This document shows positions 21,651-33,330 of a stretch of 64,000 bases of DNA, in pieces. A model generated the notes under the pieces. It saw only the letters and a program-made list of their open reading frames with translations. It was not told the origin of the DNA and made no database searches. Positions within the stretch are counted from its first letter, which is position 1; each line of letters opens with the position of its first letter. This DNA comes from Nymphaea colorata (Eukaryota; Streptophyta; Magnoliopsida; Nymphaeales; Nymphaeaceae): contig NC_045142.1 in NCBI RefSeq assembly GCF_008831285.2, positions 22,505,300 through 22,569,299 on the forward strand, written 5' to 3'. Position numbers and translations under genes: made by a program.

Positions 21651-21991
21651 GGACATCACTTGTTAAACGATAGCATGACTTTTTCTATTTGCGATCAAAA
21701 TTGGAAATGATTGATGAGATGCAAGTATGAATGGCAAGAAATAATTTATGGAAACCATTATTATATCCTATCAAGTAATCTAAGGATCCCTATTAATATG
21801 AAGCAAGAAATAAATGGAATTCTTGGGTGAAGGCCTTCACACATTTTAATGGTTGCATAGATAAACCCTGAGGTCATAAAAATATTTGGTTTGCTTGGCC
21901 TTTTACATTCCTAAGTCCAATATTGCTAAAGTTCATCTTTCATTGTTGATTTTAAGGTGATAAATTATTTAAAATTTATATAAGGAAAACA

Positions 21992-22031
<40 letters not shown>

Positions 22032-22345
22032 CATTATGCTACATATAAAATAGGTTTTTAAAGATTGACATGCGACCCTTGGAATCCAGCCGTATAACTG
22101 AATCAAAAATATTTTACTTGCATAATAAGTTCTAGAGTCCTTGGGGTATTATTGTAAACCAACTTAAATTATTTCTTTCTTTTCCTTTATGTAGTCTAAA
22201 CAAACATAGTTTGAACAATTCTTTTTCTTTCTATCAAACAAGCTTTTATAACAATTTGTTTCATTCTCTTTTCTTTCCTCTCAGTTTCTTCCCAAATCCT
22301 TTCTTTCCCTTTCCATTATTTTCCCTTTATCTACTTTCTCTCCAT
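21651..22345. repeat. dispersed repeat (partner 41893-42436)
   Basis: Several hundred bases match 41893-42436 in the same orientation (GCGATCAAAATTGGAAATGA, GATGCAAGTATGAATGGCAA, GGCCTTCACACA, ATTGACATGCGACCCTTGGA). The matches differ by an internal (TA)n length change. The pyrimidine-rich end (TCCTTTCTTTCCCTTTCC) recurs at 53255-53270. Confidence 0.8.
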
Positions 22346-23095
22346 TCAAACAGGTGCTATAATAGGTCCACATTGGGATTGTGTTGCCTAAAGCCTCTCT
22401 AAGAGCCAGCACGTTTGAAATGACCTTATATAAGAAGTTACATGGGGAAATAGGTTGCTACTGGTGTACACTTGTAGCTCCTTCTATCTTGAGAATCAGA
22501 ACAATCACAGTGTTGTTAAACTTCTTCACCATTCATCTTATTCCCAAGAAAACTTCAACTATCTTGATTATGTAATGACTGGTTACTCCTCGGTACTGTT
22601 GAAAAAGGGACTTGAAGGATCCACTATGTCCTGAAGCACTCTCCGCTTTCAAACTAAACTTGCATACTTCAGTTCTTTTGCTAAAACAGAACTTAGGATT
22701 TGTCGGATTCATCTCTCTTTTCCACTCGCCAGCACATACTACTATTTAAAATAAGAACAAAACATGTAATTCCCATCTCTCGTTCTATCTCTCTCGCTCT
22801 CTTCATGCAAGAGAAGTCAAAGGTCATGGAGCTGTTACTTTGTTTCTTTCTTCCACCACACTTTCACTTTCAGTGGTAGACAAGTAAAAAAAGAGAGGAA
22901 CGACCCTGTTGAATAGAAACCATTAATTTACATGATATGACATCGTTGATATCAAAGTTCCAATCTTGGTGGGAAAGACACAGACTTAGAGGTGGAATAG
23001 AAAGGCTCGAATCAAAATACTTATGTGAAGTTGGTAGATTGTGCTTCCCATGGCAATATGGTGGCTATCGAAGACCGGAATTATGAATACCATGA

Positions 23096-23320
23096 CAACA
23101 AGAAAAATCCAAATCTGTTACATCAGAAGCAATTGGCAGTCTAATTTATATGGTTCAACATGTGCTAAATATGACTCTTCAAGCAGAAGAACAAGTTTCC
23201 ACAACTTTTCATCCTTTTTTTATGAAGGAAGTCTCTCATGTATATCACCGACTTCAACACAAAGCAGCATCACCACAAAAGCATATAGAAAACACAAATG
23301 CTAATGAATCCACATCTTAA
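23096..23320 (+). CDS. 75-codon open frame inside repeat R, unknown
   Basis: The frame runs from 23096 to TAA 23318-23320 and is preceded directly by a TGA. The peptide (QQEKSKSVTSEAIGSLIYMV, then TLQAEEQVSTTFHPFFMKEV, then SHVYHRLQHKAASPQKHIEN) has a cellular-protein look. Copies at 32577-32800 and 53970-54190 share most of it but carry a stop or a frameshift after EEQ and at the FFMKEV point. It has no ATG near its start, so it would be the last exon of a gene captured by or overlapping the repeat. I do not recognise the family. Confidence 0.35.
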   Translation, partial: QQEKSKSVTSEAIGSLIYMVQHVLNMTLQAEEQVSTTFHPFFMKEVSHVYHRLQHKAASPQKHIENTNANESTS

Positions 23321-23664
23321 AGACGCCCTGCCTTGATCGACCAGCTTCCCTTCCCTATTTTAAAGCTATTCACAGTACCTACACCACGGTCCTCATGAAT
23401 CTTCATGGTTGCCGATCGTTACTAGCTGATGCCGGAAGGAATTCCATCTTTCTGTTTGCTCTCTCTCCCCCCTCTCTCTAGACATGCATAAGAACTCAAA
23501 ACGCGTGGAACTGTCACTTTATTTATTTCTTCCACCACACTTCCCTTTTAGTGGTGGAGAAGTCAAAAAAGAGGGGAACCACCCTGTTCAATAGAAACAA
23601 TTAATTTACGTTGATAAGACTTTTCTCAACATTTTTTGTTATAAAAGAGATAGCACTGTCATTG

Positions 23665-23666
<2 letters not shown>

Positions 23667-23713
<47 letters not shown>
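23667..23713. repeat. (AT)23 microsatellite
   Basis: A perfect dinucleotide run followed by a short (TG) run. Confidence 0.95.
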
Positions 23714-23715
<2 letters not shown>

Positions 23716-23862
23716 GTGTGTGTGTATGCAACTAATAATAGATAATGAAAATACATATCACTTCTTTCTCTTTGTTTTTCTCCTAACTATCTATCAAGTT
23801 AGTTCGGACAACCGTGATTAGATGGCTCAATAACTCTAAAAAGTCAGTTCACCATTCAATAT

Positions 23863-24010
23863 ATATACATATATATATACACACACACACACTACTTCGA
23901 TCACAAACAAAAACCAACAGACCTCTTACAATATATATATATATATATATGTATATATATCATATATATATATATATATACATTATATATACACACACAC
24001 ACACACACAC
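23863..24010. repeat. TA/CA compound arrays flanking a duplicated block
   Basis: Two (CA) runs (23879-23892 and 23991-24010) are each preceded by TA runs and followed by the same TACTTCGATCACAAACAAAA block, so a local duplication has occurred. Confidence 0.85.
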
Positions 24011-24409
24011 TACTTCGATCACAAACAAAAACCAACAGACCTCTAATATTTGTGTTAAAAAGTGTTTTGAACAAAATATGAATCTCCTATTGTCTTCATT
24101 ATGAACACTAATTTAATCTAAACAATGTTTAAGTTCAAATTACTTTTACAAAAAAAGTATTTTTTCTACTATTAAAATTTTGATGTTATAAGTGCCATTT
24201 CTTTTTTAATTATTATGGTAAATTAATAAAATAAAAAATAACTAACTTAATGTACGTTTATCACCAAATATATTTTAAGATAGTGCTAAATTATAAAGAA
24301 ATGGAATTTTAATATGCCTGGCTTCTGTCCCTTACCTAAGTGGTATGTTATTTATATATACATATATATGAACATGCACACACATGAGAGAGAGAGAGAG
24401 AGAGAGAGT

Positions 24410-24700
24410 TTGTATTAAATGAAACTAAAAACATCCAAAGAGTAATGGAGGCCACAGTACAACTTAAAAAAAAAGGACGAAACAAAAGAAAATAGAAGCA
24501 GCAGAGAAGAAGAGAGGAACCAATCTGACAGCGAGAAATCCCTCTGGATAGCTAAAAGCTCCATTCTTAGGGTTTGCAATAAGTGTTGGAAAACGAAATG
24601 AGCTTTAGGAAAGAAGACTTAATTGGGAATGATCCGAATCTTCCACCAGAAAATACAAAACCATTTATGCCAACTTCAAATACAGATGGCACATGGATCT
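24410..24700 (-). pseudogene. antisense LINE C-terminal fragment, decayed
   Basis: It is collinear with 55100-55420, where the minus strand clearly reads IWKIRNEVFFHNKRFDF, the conserved post-zinc-finger end of plant LINE ORF2. Here the same stretch is more decayed (IRIIPN then VFF). The 3' side ends in a (GA)n microsatellite at 24386-24408, consistent with a simple-repeat LINE tail on the minus strand. Confidence 0.45.
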
Positions 24701-25452
24701 ACAACTTCAGTTTAAAGGAATTAGACATTTTCCTCTTGTTGACAAATCTAGCACAGCTCTATGTTACAGAAATTTCCTAATAGCCATCGGTTAGCAAACT
24801 AACCAAAATATCTTGATTGCCTCGTTATTTTCTCCAGAAACCCCAAAGGACGATTTTGTGATGGATACGAAAGAGATACATGGGCTCTAATGCATCAACT
24901 AAATCGAAGACAAACAAGGCCACCACCAACAACAATCAAATTCTCTCGGCCCAACTAAATTGAATACAAGCAAGGCCAGGAGAAAGACAAAGAAGGTATT
25001 GTCTTTTCTTTACTGTTCTTAATTTGTACTTTGGTGTTTTCTTGTCATCTATTTTACTTTTTTTTTTTCATTTTACATGTGAAAATTGGTTTGAATCAAC
25101 CAATTTGAATTGTACCAGTTCGTTCTCGGCCCGATATTTCATGATTTTATCATCCAGATAGCACTAGCTTTGATAGTCATACATGAAAAGACCTCAATAC
25201 TTGGTCTGTTTCTTGTGAAGTTACATCATGTTTTGCATGTCCCCATTTATTTTGTAGCTCTCAAACAATTAATGACGTCGACTTTTCTCTATATGCCACA
25301 GCTTTCTTAAACTTCAAATCTGTCAACCCTAAAAGGTCGCTGCTCTTCCCCATCAAGCTGTAGCTGGATGTCCCCAGCACGGGTTTTCCATGAGTTCTCA
25401 AATGCAACAACCTAGCAATGTCTTCTAGGTGATTGTCACCTCGAATCCATCA

Positions 25453-25590
25453 AAAGATGCATTTTCAACGATCAGTTGCTTGACCATGGATTTAAATAAT
25501 GGAACATAACTTTTACAGCAGTTTTTAATGATACAAAATAACCATTCGAGCACAAAAATTGCTGCCCGATTTCAATATACACACACATGC
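25453..25590. repeat. dispersed repeat (partner 40665-40800)
   Basis: ATTTTCAACGATCAGTTGCT and ACAAAATAACCATTCGAGCA recur at 40665-40800. Both copies lead into CA/TA microsatellites. Confidence 0.7.
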
Positions 25591-25634
25591 ATATGTGCAT
25601 ATACATATATATGTATATATGCATATATATATAC

Positions 25635-25704
<70 letters not shown>
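25590..25704. repeat. imperfect (TA)n/(CATATA)n array
   Basis: About 115 bp of TA and CATATA units. All open frames across it (Tyr-Ile repeats) are artefacts. Confidence 0.95.
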
Positions 25705-25708
<4 letters not shown>

Positions 25709-25744
25709 CACACCTTAATTAGGTCGTCATGCCACACACCTTGA

Positions 25745-26860
25745 TTAGGTCAATGATGCATCACTCAGATGCTTTGAGGCGTTCTTCTAGGTGATGCACA
25801 AAGGCCTCATGCAGGTGTGCACCTCTAACAACAGTGGTTTAGGCTACTTATCAAAGAAAGAAAAATATGACACAAGAATATTCCATGCATGACTCTTTCG
25901 CAGTCCTCATCTTCCGTTAATCTTTCCACCTTAAGAGCTGTTTCAGAATAAAAAAACAAATCAGGCCAAATGTGAGAGAGTGAGAGAGAGAGAGACAGAA
26001 AAAGAGGGTGATGACAGTTGCTCATGATGAGAGCAATGAGTGGAGAGTGTTCAGCTGAGTTCAGGTGGACATGGGCCAACACGAACAGATTTGCATTAAT
26101 AAAACAGTCATTGCGAAAAAGATAGTGTCCGGTCCAAGAAGGTACTCTACATCGAGAAGATATATCTTGTAAGAAGAAGATGACTAAGAAGATTGATTAT
26201 ATATATACATATATATATATCCTGTAGAAATGGGTTGTCAAAACAGGTTATATGTAAAAAAATTGTGTATATGGGTGCATAATGATGAAAATATCCCTGT
26301 TTATAGTAGAAAGGAGCATTTTAAAAGGGTAAAAAAAGGTTATGAAAAAATTAAAAAGTGTAAAATAGACATAATACGTCATTAAAAAATTCATAAATAA
26401 CCCAACCTTCATATTTTTTTCCTATGATACTGTATGCTTGTGGATCCACAGAAGTGTGCAGCAACTCGATCTCATATCTCATATCGGGCATTGACCAGTT
26501 CCACAGATTCAAGTGGCCGAAGAAGAAGAAAGAGGAGAGGGGGTTGGTGGAGGAGGAGAAACTGAACTTTAGCCACCACCGTTGTCATGGGATGTTGCTT
26601 GTCGATTTCTTCAATCGATGCGGCTTGAATTTTCGACACTGATGGTCAACGGCGAAGCTCTCTTTAAAGAATGTAGGTGACCTTAGACTTAATTTCTTGC
26701 TTAGGTGGGCATTTGAGATCTTTTTAATGATGCACGAGGAGGGCTATAGATCTATGTGATCCAATATATTTCATGCCTAAGGTCTGATTTGTACAGGTGA
26801 AAAGTGAAAACTGGAAGGAAATCACCTCTAACATCACAAAGCACCCATCTAAATATGCTT
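25745..26860. repeat. dispersed repeat S, copy 1 (partner 37765-39115)
   Basis: It is collinear with 37765-39115: GCGTTCTTCTAGGTGATGCA, AAGAAAGAAAAATATGACAC, the (GA)n patch, TTCAGGTGGACATGGGCCAA, GGTTATGAAAAA, then the GAGGAGAAACTGAACTTTAG and TGTCATGGGAT blocks. The partner carries a 201-bp insertion (38103-38303) that is absent here, so this copy is the empty site. Confidence 0.8.
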
Positions 26861-27322
26861 TCTATATCAAAATTTTATCCCTCTATACATATCATTCTTG
26901 CAGCCAAAACAATACCAAAAGCCAAATTTTTCATTATAACTCACGACCTTTGAAAGTTGATCAAACTGATGGTTGCTAACATCATCTCTAAGAAATGATT
27001 GCCTTCTAACCAATACTTCCGGCTCAAACCGGACGGTTGCTGTAATGCCCACGTTTTTCTTTTTCTTTTTCCTTATTATCACAAAAAATTTAATAAGAGT
27101 ATAGGCTATAATTGGTAGATTCAATAACTGATAAAAATAGTTGAAACTGTCAACTATATCATAAAGGGGGCAGTCATGGAAAGAAATGAATGGGTTACCA
27201 AATATATAGCTAGGTAGAAGTGGTAACTGAAAATATTAGAAGAAACTAAAGATGATTGAGGGCAGATGAGAAGCCTTCCTGAGAAAAATCATTTGGGGGT
27301 TTTGCTCGCCATGTATTGGCCT

Positions 27323-27561
27323 TATTTAACCCCATACCTCAGGTTCCCATTTGCTGCAGCCATAGGGGGAAGGGTTCCAGCAGTTAGAAATTAGGAAAAA
27401 GTGAAAGCTAACACTTGTTTTCCTGCATCTTGGGGTGAAGATCAAGAGCAAAGAGGCACTGGTCCACGTGACTGTTATCCGCAGCTTGGAGGATCAGGAA
27501 AGGCAAGCAGCTAGGGTGCTGACAGTAAAAAATCAGGGGCTGTACAGTTAGAGAGACCCTG
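27323..27561 (+). promoter_or_regulatory. possible promoter with non-coding first exon
   Basis: TATTTAA at 27323-27329 is followed about 230 bases later by CCCTG/GTAAGTG, a strong 5' splice site at 27561/27562. No coding frame lies between. It might be the start of a transcript or the U3/R part of an LTR (TGTAATGCCC begins at 27040, similar to some gypsy LTR starts), but no partner LTR is seen. Confidence 0.2.
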
Positions 27562-27810
27562 GTAAGTGTTATATAGTTTCTTTTATAAATAATCTATATA
27601 GGTAGGTATATATATACATATATAAAGCAAGGAGAATTCTACTTCGTGGTGCTGAAATTATACATGTAAATGCATGTTTTGCAAGGAAATCGTGCTACAC
27701 TGCCTTGGAATGGCAGCCCTCTTGGCGGACTGAATTGATTGCAGCATAGAGAAATAAGGTATGGGAATACTCAGCTATGAGTGCAGCATATAGCCCTTGT
27801 ACCTTTGCTG

Positions 27811-27811
<1 letters not shown>

Positions 27812-27851
<40 letters not shown>
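27812..27851. repeat. (AT)20 microsatellite
   Basis: A perfect TA run. Confidence 0.95.
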
Positions 27852-27854
<3 letters not shown>

Positions 27855-28341
27855 TGTTTTAGTAGTGAATCTATGTATTTACGCACCTAGATATGAATAA
27901 ATGTGTGAAGTGTTATATTCTGGAAATGATACACAACACTCTTAGTCTTAGACATCTCTGATTGCCTAAAAATAAATATATATATGCATGTATGAGGTGT
28001 AATTACCTGTGTGCAGAAAAATAAATGGGTATCTTTAGGGTAATACATAAGCTGTTTGTGATAGATTATATATAATGTGGTACTATGTTCATAATATAGC
28101 TATATGAAGCACACTGTGACACCCTTGTGCTGGAATTGTCTGTAACATGTGTTTCTAGTTCCATGAAGGTCTAAGTATGCTGAAATTGATGGTATGTGCA
28201 CATGAACGTAATTGGAACCAGTTTGAACTGCTGAGGAACTTGAGGAACTAGGAATGATTCTAGGCAACTCAAGGAGAGGTAAACTCTCTTTTAACTCATC
28301 AATAGGTCTAGGCTTAATACATTCAGATCTGGACGATGACT

Positions 28342-29324
28342 TTAGCTAACTTGAAATGTTTGAGGCAGTAAAAGAGGGACCAAAATGAAAATATAAAAAA
28401 TTTCTTTCGTCAAAAAAACATGTCTAGATATGATGACACGATTAGAGATTGGATTGTAACAAACACAGACTTTATGACAGCTGCCATACCCAATGAAGAC
28501 GCAGGTTTGAGCTTTGGGTTCTAGTTTTGAAGCACATCTACGCCCATTCAATGGATACATGGTACAACCAAAGGTTCTTTGACGACTATATTTGGGAACT
28601 TCATGCAAGAGCTTCTCATACGGCGTCATTTGCAAGTCTGCAATAGGCTACCTGTTGATAAGATGAACAGCAGTTTTAAAAGCATCAAACCAAAATTTTG
28701 TGGCATATTGGCCTGAATAATCATGGTGAGTCCCATTTTCACCAGATGCCTATGCTTCCTTTCTACTATCTCGTTCTACTGGGATGTGTAAGGGCATGTT
28801 ATCCATCGACGAATTCCTTAATTTTCAAGAATTGAGCTAAATTCTTTGCTCATGAATTCTCCTCCTCAATCTGAATGGAAAATTTTCATTTTTGTTTCAA
28901 GTTGACACTCTACTATGCTTAAAAAGGTTTTAAAACATGGAAGCGTATAACTTTTCTTTGACACGGAAAAGATCCATGAGAAGTGAGAGTAGTCATCAAC
29001 CATTAAGAAATAATACATGTACCCTTCTCGTGAAGCACATGGTGCTGGTCCCCAGATGTCAACATGTAACACTTCAAGAGGTTTGGTCGCATGAAACTCA
29101 GCTTTAGGAAAATGAATTTTATGCATTTTTCCAAGCACACATGAACAAAAACAACAGACATCTAATTTATGTCTTTCATCAACAGAAATAAAACCAGCAA
29201 CATTCAACGAGTTTAACAACTGAAAGTGAGCATGTCCTAGACGCATGCCATAACTAAATGTCCGAGTAAGAATTTTGAGAAACAAAAGAAGTATTAGCAG
29301 TCTTTTATTGATCATCATCTCCAA
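28342..29324 (-). pseudogene. copia 3 integrase
   Basis: Readable in order: GHAHFQLLNSLNVAGFI and CCFCSCVLGKMHKIHF (the Cys part of the zinc-binding head and the linker); PLEVLHVDIWGPAPCAS with YFLMVDDYSHFSWIF (the catalytic core start, first Asp present); ERKHRHLVKMGLT near 28760; then TPYEKLLHEVPKYS, RTFGCTMYPLNG, KLEPKAQTCVFIGY and SNRVIISRHVFLTKE at the C-terminal end. The first His pair is separated by a frameshift and stops interrupt the core between 28866 and 28640. It would have inserted the element's cDNA. Confidence 0.75.
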
Positions 29325-29720
29325 TACTGATAGGATTGCTAGTAGAGTCCTTCCTTTCTCTCATCCATCTATAGAATCCTCCTTTCTCAAGCAGCCCTGT
29401 GTGAAGAATCTTGCCCGTCTGCATATTCTTAACAATATAACCATTAGAGGAAAATTCAATAGAGCATTGGTTGTCTTTAGTAAACCTTGCTACTGACATA
29501 AGAATCTTGTGTGCTTTAGGAGCATGCAACACATTTTTCAAAACAAAGGATGACGTCTTGCTAGGTAGGTACACGTTCCCTATATTTTTAATTTGCATCT
29601 TACTACCATTGCCAACTATAATAGAATTAGAACCATGATAGGGAACTTTACCTTGCATATCTTGTTCTGAATTTGTCACATGGTGGGAGGCACCTGTGTC
29701 AAGATACCAGGCTGAGTCTT
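29305..29720 (-). pseudogene. copia 3 protease
   Basis: In the frame that ends at 29305, the upstream codons (29700-29680) read YLDTGASHHVTNSEQ, the copia protease active site, with Asp intact. VGNGSKMQIKNIGN, VLKNVLHAPKAHKILMSVAR and GKILHTGLLEKGGFY (the GAG-pre-integrase start) follow. The preceding gag frame ends at 29676 and overlaps in another frame, so a frameshift separates gag from protease. Confidence 0.75.
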
Positions 29721-30089
29721 GAGTATTGCTGACATTTTCTGGATACTAGATGCATTGTCAGATTTTCCCATGTTGAGTGCCATTGCCATAAACGCTTTTG
29801 GAATATCATAACATTGTCGAGTTGTGCGATTTCTTTTGCCAAAATATTGACAAGTTACTCCTTGGCTAGACTTGTTAGCATTATTATTTTTTCCATAGTT
29901 CTGGTGGAGCAGAACATTTTCCATTAACATGATCAAATTTTGACTTTTCATAACACTTTCAATTTGAGAATGCCAGAGAAGATAATTTGATCGATGAAGC
30001 TTGACTGAAACCAAACTTGAGAAAACATTCCATTGTGTACCAGGTGGAGTAGGAGTGCGAGGAGCGTTAGAAGAGGACAATGCAGCCAT
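29676..30089 (-). pseudogene. copia 3 gag, internally deleted
   Basis: The frame starts MAALSSSNAPRTPTPPGTQW and SLVSVKLHRSNYLLWHSQIE, a typical copia gag start. It jumps after about 60 residues to VTCQYFGKRNRTTRQCYDIP, a decayed CCHC knuckle with Phe and Asn-Arg in place of the second Cys and the His. At 137 residues it is less than half the usual gag length, so an internal deletion of several hundred bases is likely. Confidence 0.7.
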
Positions 30090-30169
30090 ATTATACTAGA
30101 AATTTCTCCCTCATTCAATCAACAAAAAAGGCAACTAAGGAGGCGGGTCGGGCGACTGAAGGGGCAGAT

Positions 30170-30555
30170 AGGCCTCGGTGGCACTCCCTTGTCAGCATGC
30201 TCCTTGGTGAACAGCTGAACACAAAAGGAAACAGTACGCCCCTTGGTGAGGGCTGGAAACAGCGTGACCTTCCCTTGTTGAGGGACAGAAAAAGAAGTCA
30301 ACAGCGTGCTCCTCAGTGAAGGCTGGAAAGAGTGTGGCCTCCTTTAGACAAAAAAGGAGCCACATGCCTCGGTGAAGGTAGGAAACAACACACTCCAAAA
30401 GGAAGGCACGTGCCTTGATGAAGGCAGGAAACAACACACTCGGTGACACACTCTTGTTCAAACACTAAAAGGAGCAGCACGCTCCTCGGTGAAACAGTGC
30501 ACTCCTCAGTGAAGACAGGAAGCAGCACGCTCCTTGGTGAAGGAGCAAGGTATAC
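30170..30555. repeat. degenerate ~30-bp tandem/interspersed repeat
   Basis: Units built on GCTCCTTGGTGAAGGCAGGAAACAGCA recur about ten times with substitutions and spacers (30200, 30238, 30306, 30370, 30412, 30484, 30505, 30530). The array lies directly upstream of the copia 3 gag start, where an LTR or leader would be. The minus frames across it (CLHRGM, SPRSVLLP and the like) are repeat translations. Confidence 0.7.
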
Positions 30556-30812
30556 ATCACAGGGTTGGGTCTCCCATGCATTTTTGTGGTCCACATTATT
30601 TTTAGCAAAACAGACAAAAGTGGAAAGAACAATATTTTTTTGAATATTACAGTTTTCAAGAACGAAGAACCTCAATGAATAGTTGAAGGAAGAAGGTTGA
30701 CAAATTAACATACTCCTTAGGAAAATAAGGTTCCTATTGATAAATATAATTATAAATACAGATAAATATATATTAAATAAACAAATATATATATATATAT
30801 ATTCATTTTAAT
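30548..30812. repeat. dispersed repeat (partner 62198-62412)
   Basis: AAGGTATACATCACAG, CTCCCATGCATTTTTGT, TTTTTAGCAAAACAG and the AAATATA-rich tail to ATTCATTTTAAT match 62198-62412 in the same orientation. Both copies begin and end at the same points, so this is a discrete element of about 215-265 bp of unknown type. Confidence 0.7.
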
Positions 30813-30814
30813 TG

Positions 30815-32084
30815 GTTCAGTCTTAACACAAAAAATAAGGTCGACTGAATGCTAGTTGGGTCTGGCACATGGCGATCATTTACCAACAATTGAGCCTCCA
30901 CGGCCTTTATGATTGCAGCTGGCCCCTACACATGGCTTCGGGTTTCGGATGTTGGCCGACCTTGGCAGGACGTGATGAAGAAAGTCAAGCAGGTGCCAAC
31001 CTTGACTTCCTTGTAAATGAGTGAAGCCATTAAGAGAAAGTTTTATCTGCAATATGTTGCCCTTGCTGGTCTGCATATCAGACCTATGGGCAGCCAGCAG
31101 CAATCGCACTTAACTGCTTTATTCAATTTTCAATTATCTTCGGCATAGGGGGTTAGGATCCAGATAGAAGATCAAAATTCTAGATAAAGGTCACTAGGTA
31201 TAAATTTTTCGATTTTTAAAGAATGAGAAAATTTGTTCAAAAATATTAATATAAAAATAAAAAGCTTTCAAAATTTATGTAATTACCAACACTTAACGAT
31301 AGAAAGTTATGTGTCCATCAAAGGGGAGAAGAATATTTTGGTAATTTATTAAAAATATTCTCCTTAGTCTTTTTACTTTTTTCTATTTTCAATTTTGTCT
31401 TTATAATTTTTTTTTAATGTGAATTAAAGTTATTTTAATCATTAACCATATTGACATACAAAAAAAATTATGCATCAGTATGGCGACACTTAACCTATAC
31501 CTGCCTCTACTCCTGCTAGCTGCTCTCAACAGGTGTTACGGGACTTATGGTCACCTTTAATAGGTGGTACTGATTTTTATGAGTCGCCTCCATCAGATGG
31601 GTAGACCCTTGTGGCCTCCTTCCTGCAAAAAACTACTTTAAAGAGGCCCACACATTAGTCCACATTTTTGAAAAATATGTTTGGTTGGCAGAAATTCATC
31701 ATCCAAATGCTTTGGATGATTGCTAGAATGGAAATGGAAAGGAGAAAAGTGAGGAAAGGATGGACAAAGAAAGAAAAAACATTTTGTTTCTAGGTCTTGC
31801 TTTTGTTTACAATTTCAAAAAGCGGACCAAAAAGGCATTGGATTTTCTTTACCATAGACCTTCCCTTAAAAGGATAAGGAAGCCTGGAATAACAACATAT
31901 CTATTGAATCCGGACATGGTAGTACTCATTTGGGAAATATCTAGTGCCAAAGTCACTCAATGGGTAAGTCATGAATCCTTAACCTAAATCCATTTTACCA
32001 AAAGTTTCTACCATATCAATACAACCCAATAATTTCAAAAAATGAGCCATCTATGATGCCAATTGTATTTTTGTGTATTTTTTC
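30815..32084. other. no recognisable gene
   Basis: Includes short frames at 30876-31109 (minus) and 31760-31987 (plus) that resemble nothing known. Confidence 0.35.
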
Positions 32085-33330
32085 TTTGGGCTTAACAGGT
32101 TGGCGCATTGTTTAATTCATGTTTCATTTCCCATAAAACTACTTATTTCCTATAAAATTACTTGGGGGCGCCCGTAAGCTCATCTCTCTCTCCCACTCGC
32201 CAGTGCGGTTTACTATTTAAAATAAGAATAAAACATGTAATACCCATCTCTTTCTCTGTCCCTCTCTCTCTATCACTACGCATGCAAGAGAACTCAAATG
32301 GCATGGAGCTGTTTCTTTGTTTCTTTCTTCCACCACATTTTCACTTTCGGTGGTAGACAAGTCAAAAAAGAGAAGAACCACCCTGTTGAATAGGAACCAT
32401 TAGTTTACATGATATGACAGTTCTATCATCGTTGATATTACAGTTCCAGACATGGTGGCAGAGACGCAGACGTGGAGGTGGAATAAAAAGGCTCGAATCA
32501 AAATACTTATGTGAAGTTGGAAGATTGTGTTCCCATGGCAATATGGTGGCTATGGAAGAACATGAATTATGAATACCATGACAACAAGAAAAATCGAAAT
32601 CTGTTACATCAGAGGCAATTGACCATCTTTTTATTATGATCCAACAAGTGATAAATATGACTCTTCAAGCAGAAGAATGAGTTTCCACAACTTTTGGTCC
32701 TTTTTTATGTAGGAAGTCTCTCACATATATCATCGACTTCAACACAGATCAGCATCACCACAAAAGCATATAGAAGACTGATATGCTAATGAAACCACAT
32801 CTGAAAGATGCCTTGATTTGATCGACCAACTTCCCCTTCCCTATTTTAATGCTATTCACAGTACCTACACCACGGTCCTTATAAAAGAGATAGCAATGTC
32901 ATTGAAAATTATATATATATATATATGCACACACACACACACACACGCACTACTTCGGTCACAAACAAAAACAAACAGACCTCTTATATTTGTGTTAAAA
33001 TGTGTTTTGAACAAAATGTGAATCTCCTAATTTGTTCATTATAAACACTAATTTAATCTAAATAATGTTCAAGTTCAAATTACTTTTATAAAAAGGAGTG
33101 TTTTTTTCTACTATTAAAATTTTAATGTGATAAGAGCCATCTCTTTCTTAATTATTATGGTATATTAATAAACTAAAAAATAACTAACTTAATGTATGTT
33201 TATCACCAAATATATTTGAAGATACTGCTAAATTACGAAAAAAAAAATTAATAGGCCTGGCTTCCGTCCCTTACCTAAGTGGTATGTTTTTTTATCATCT
33301 TATATGTATAAATATATATATTCACAGGCA
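32085..33330. repeat. repeat family R, partial copy 2
   Basis: It is collinear with 23050-24380 and 53600-55080 (TTAACAGGTTGGCGCATTGT, the TTCCACCACATTTTCACTTT block, CATGACAACAAGAAAAATC, AGAAGAATGAGTTTCCACAA). It has an internal TGA in the conserved frame, and a microsatellite plus (GA)n at 33335-33358. Confidence 0.8.

Larger units (their letters stand above)
22346..25015. repeat. long repeat family R, copy 1
   Basis: It is collinear with 53305-55790: GACCTTATATAAGAAGTTACA, the TTCTTCCACCACACTTTCACTT block, the AGCAGAAGAACAAGTTTCCA block, the CTACTTCGATCACAAACAAA block, a microsatellite, then the antisense LINE tail. Partial copies lie at 32085-33330 and around copia 2 (46455-46518 and 50969-51060). 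Copy 1 contains an extra duplication of the ACTTCGATCACAAAC block (23895 and 24012) between TA/CA arrays. Confidence 0.8.
28342..30089 (-). mobile_element. Ty1/copia retrotransposon 3, gag-protease-integrase only
   Basis: On the minus strand the order is gag, protease, GAG-pre-integrase, integrase core and integrase C-terminus, ending near 28342. Reverse transcriptase, RNase H, LTRs and primer site are not found. The peptide motifs differ from elements 1 and 2, so it is a third lineage. The gag ATG is at 30089. Confidence 0.75.

Noticed and set aside
25472-25744. Four overlapping open frames on both strands
   Set aside because: They are translations of the TA/CATATA array (Tyr-Ile repeats).
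27040-28140. Solo LTR starting TGTAATGCCC
   Set aside because: No convincing right end and no target duplication could be found; mentioned only as a possibility for the promoter-like stretch.
30170-30555. CRISPR-like repeat array
   Set aside because: Units are degenerate and unevenly spaced with no constant repeat and unique spacers, and the context is a plant nuclear genome.
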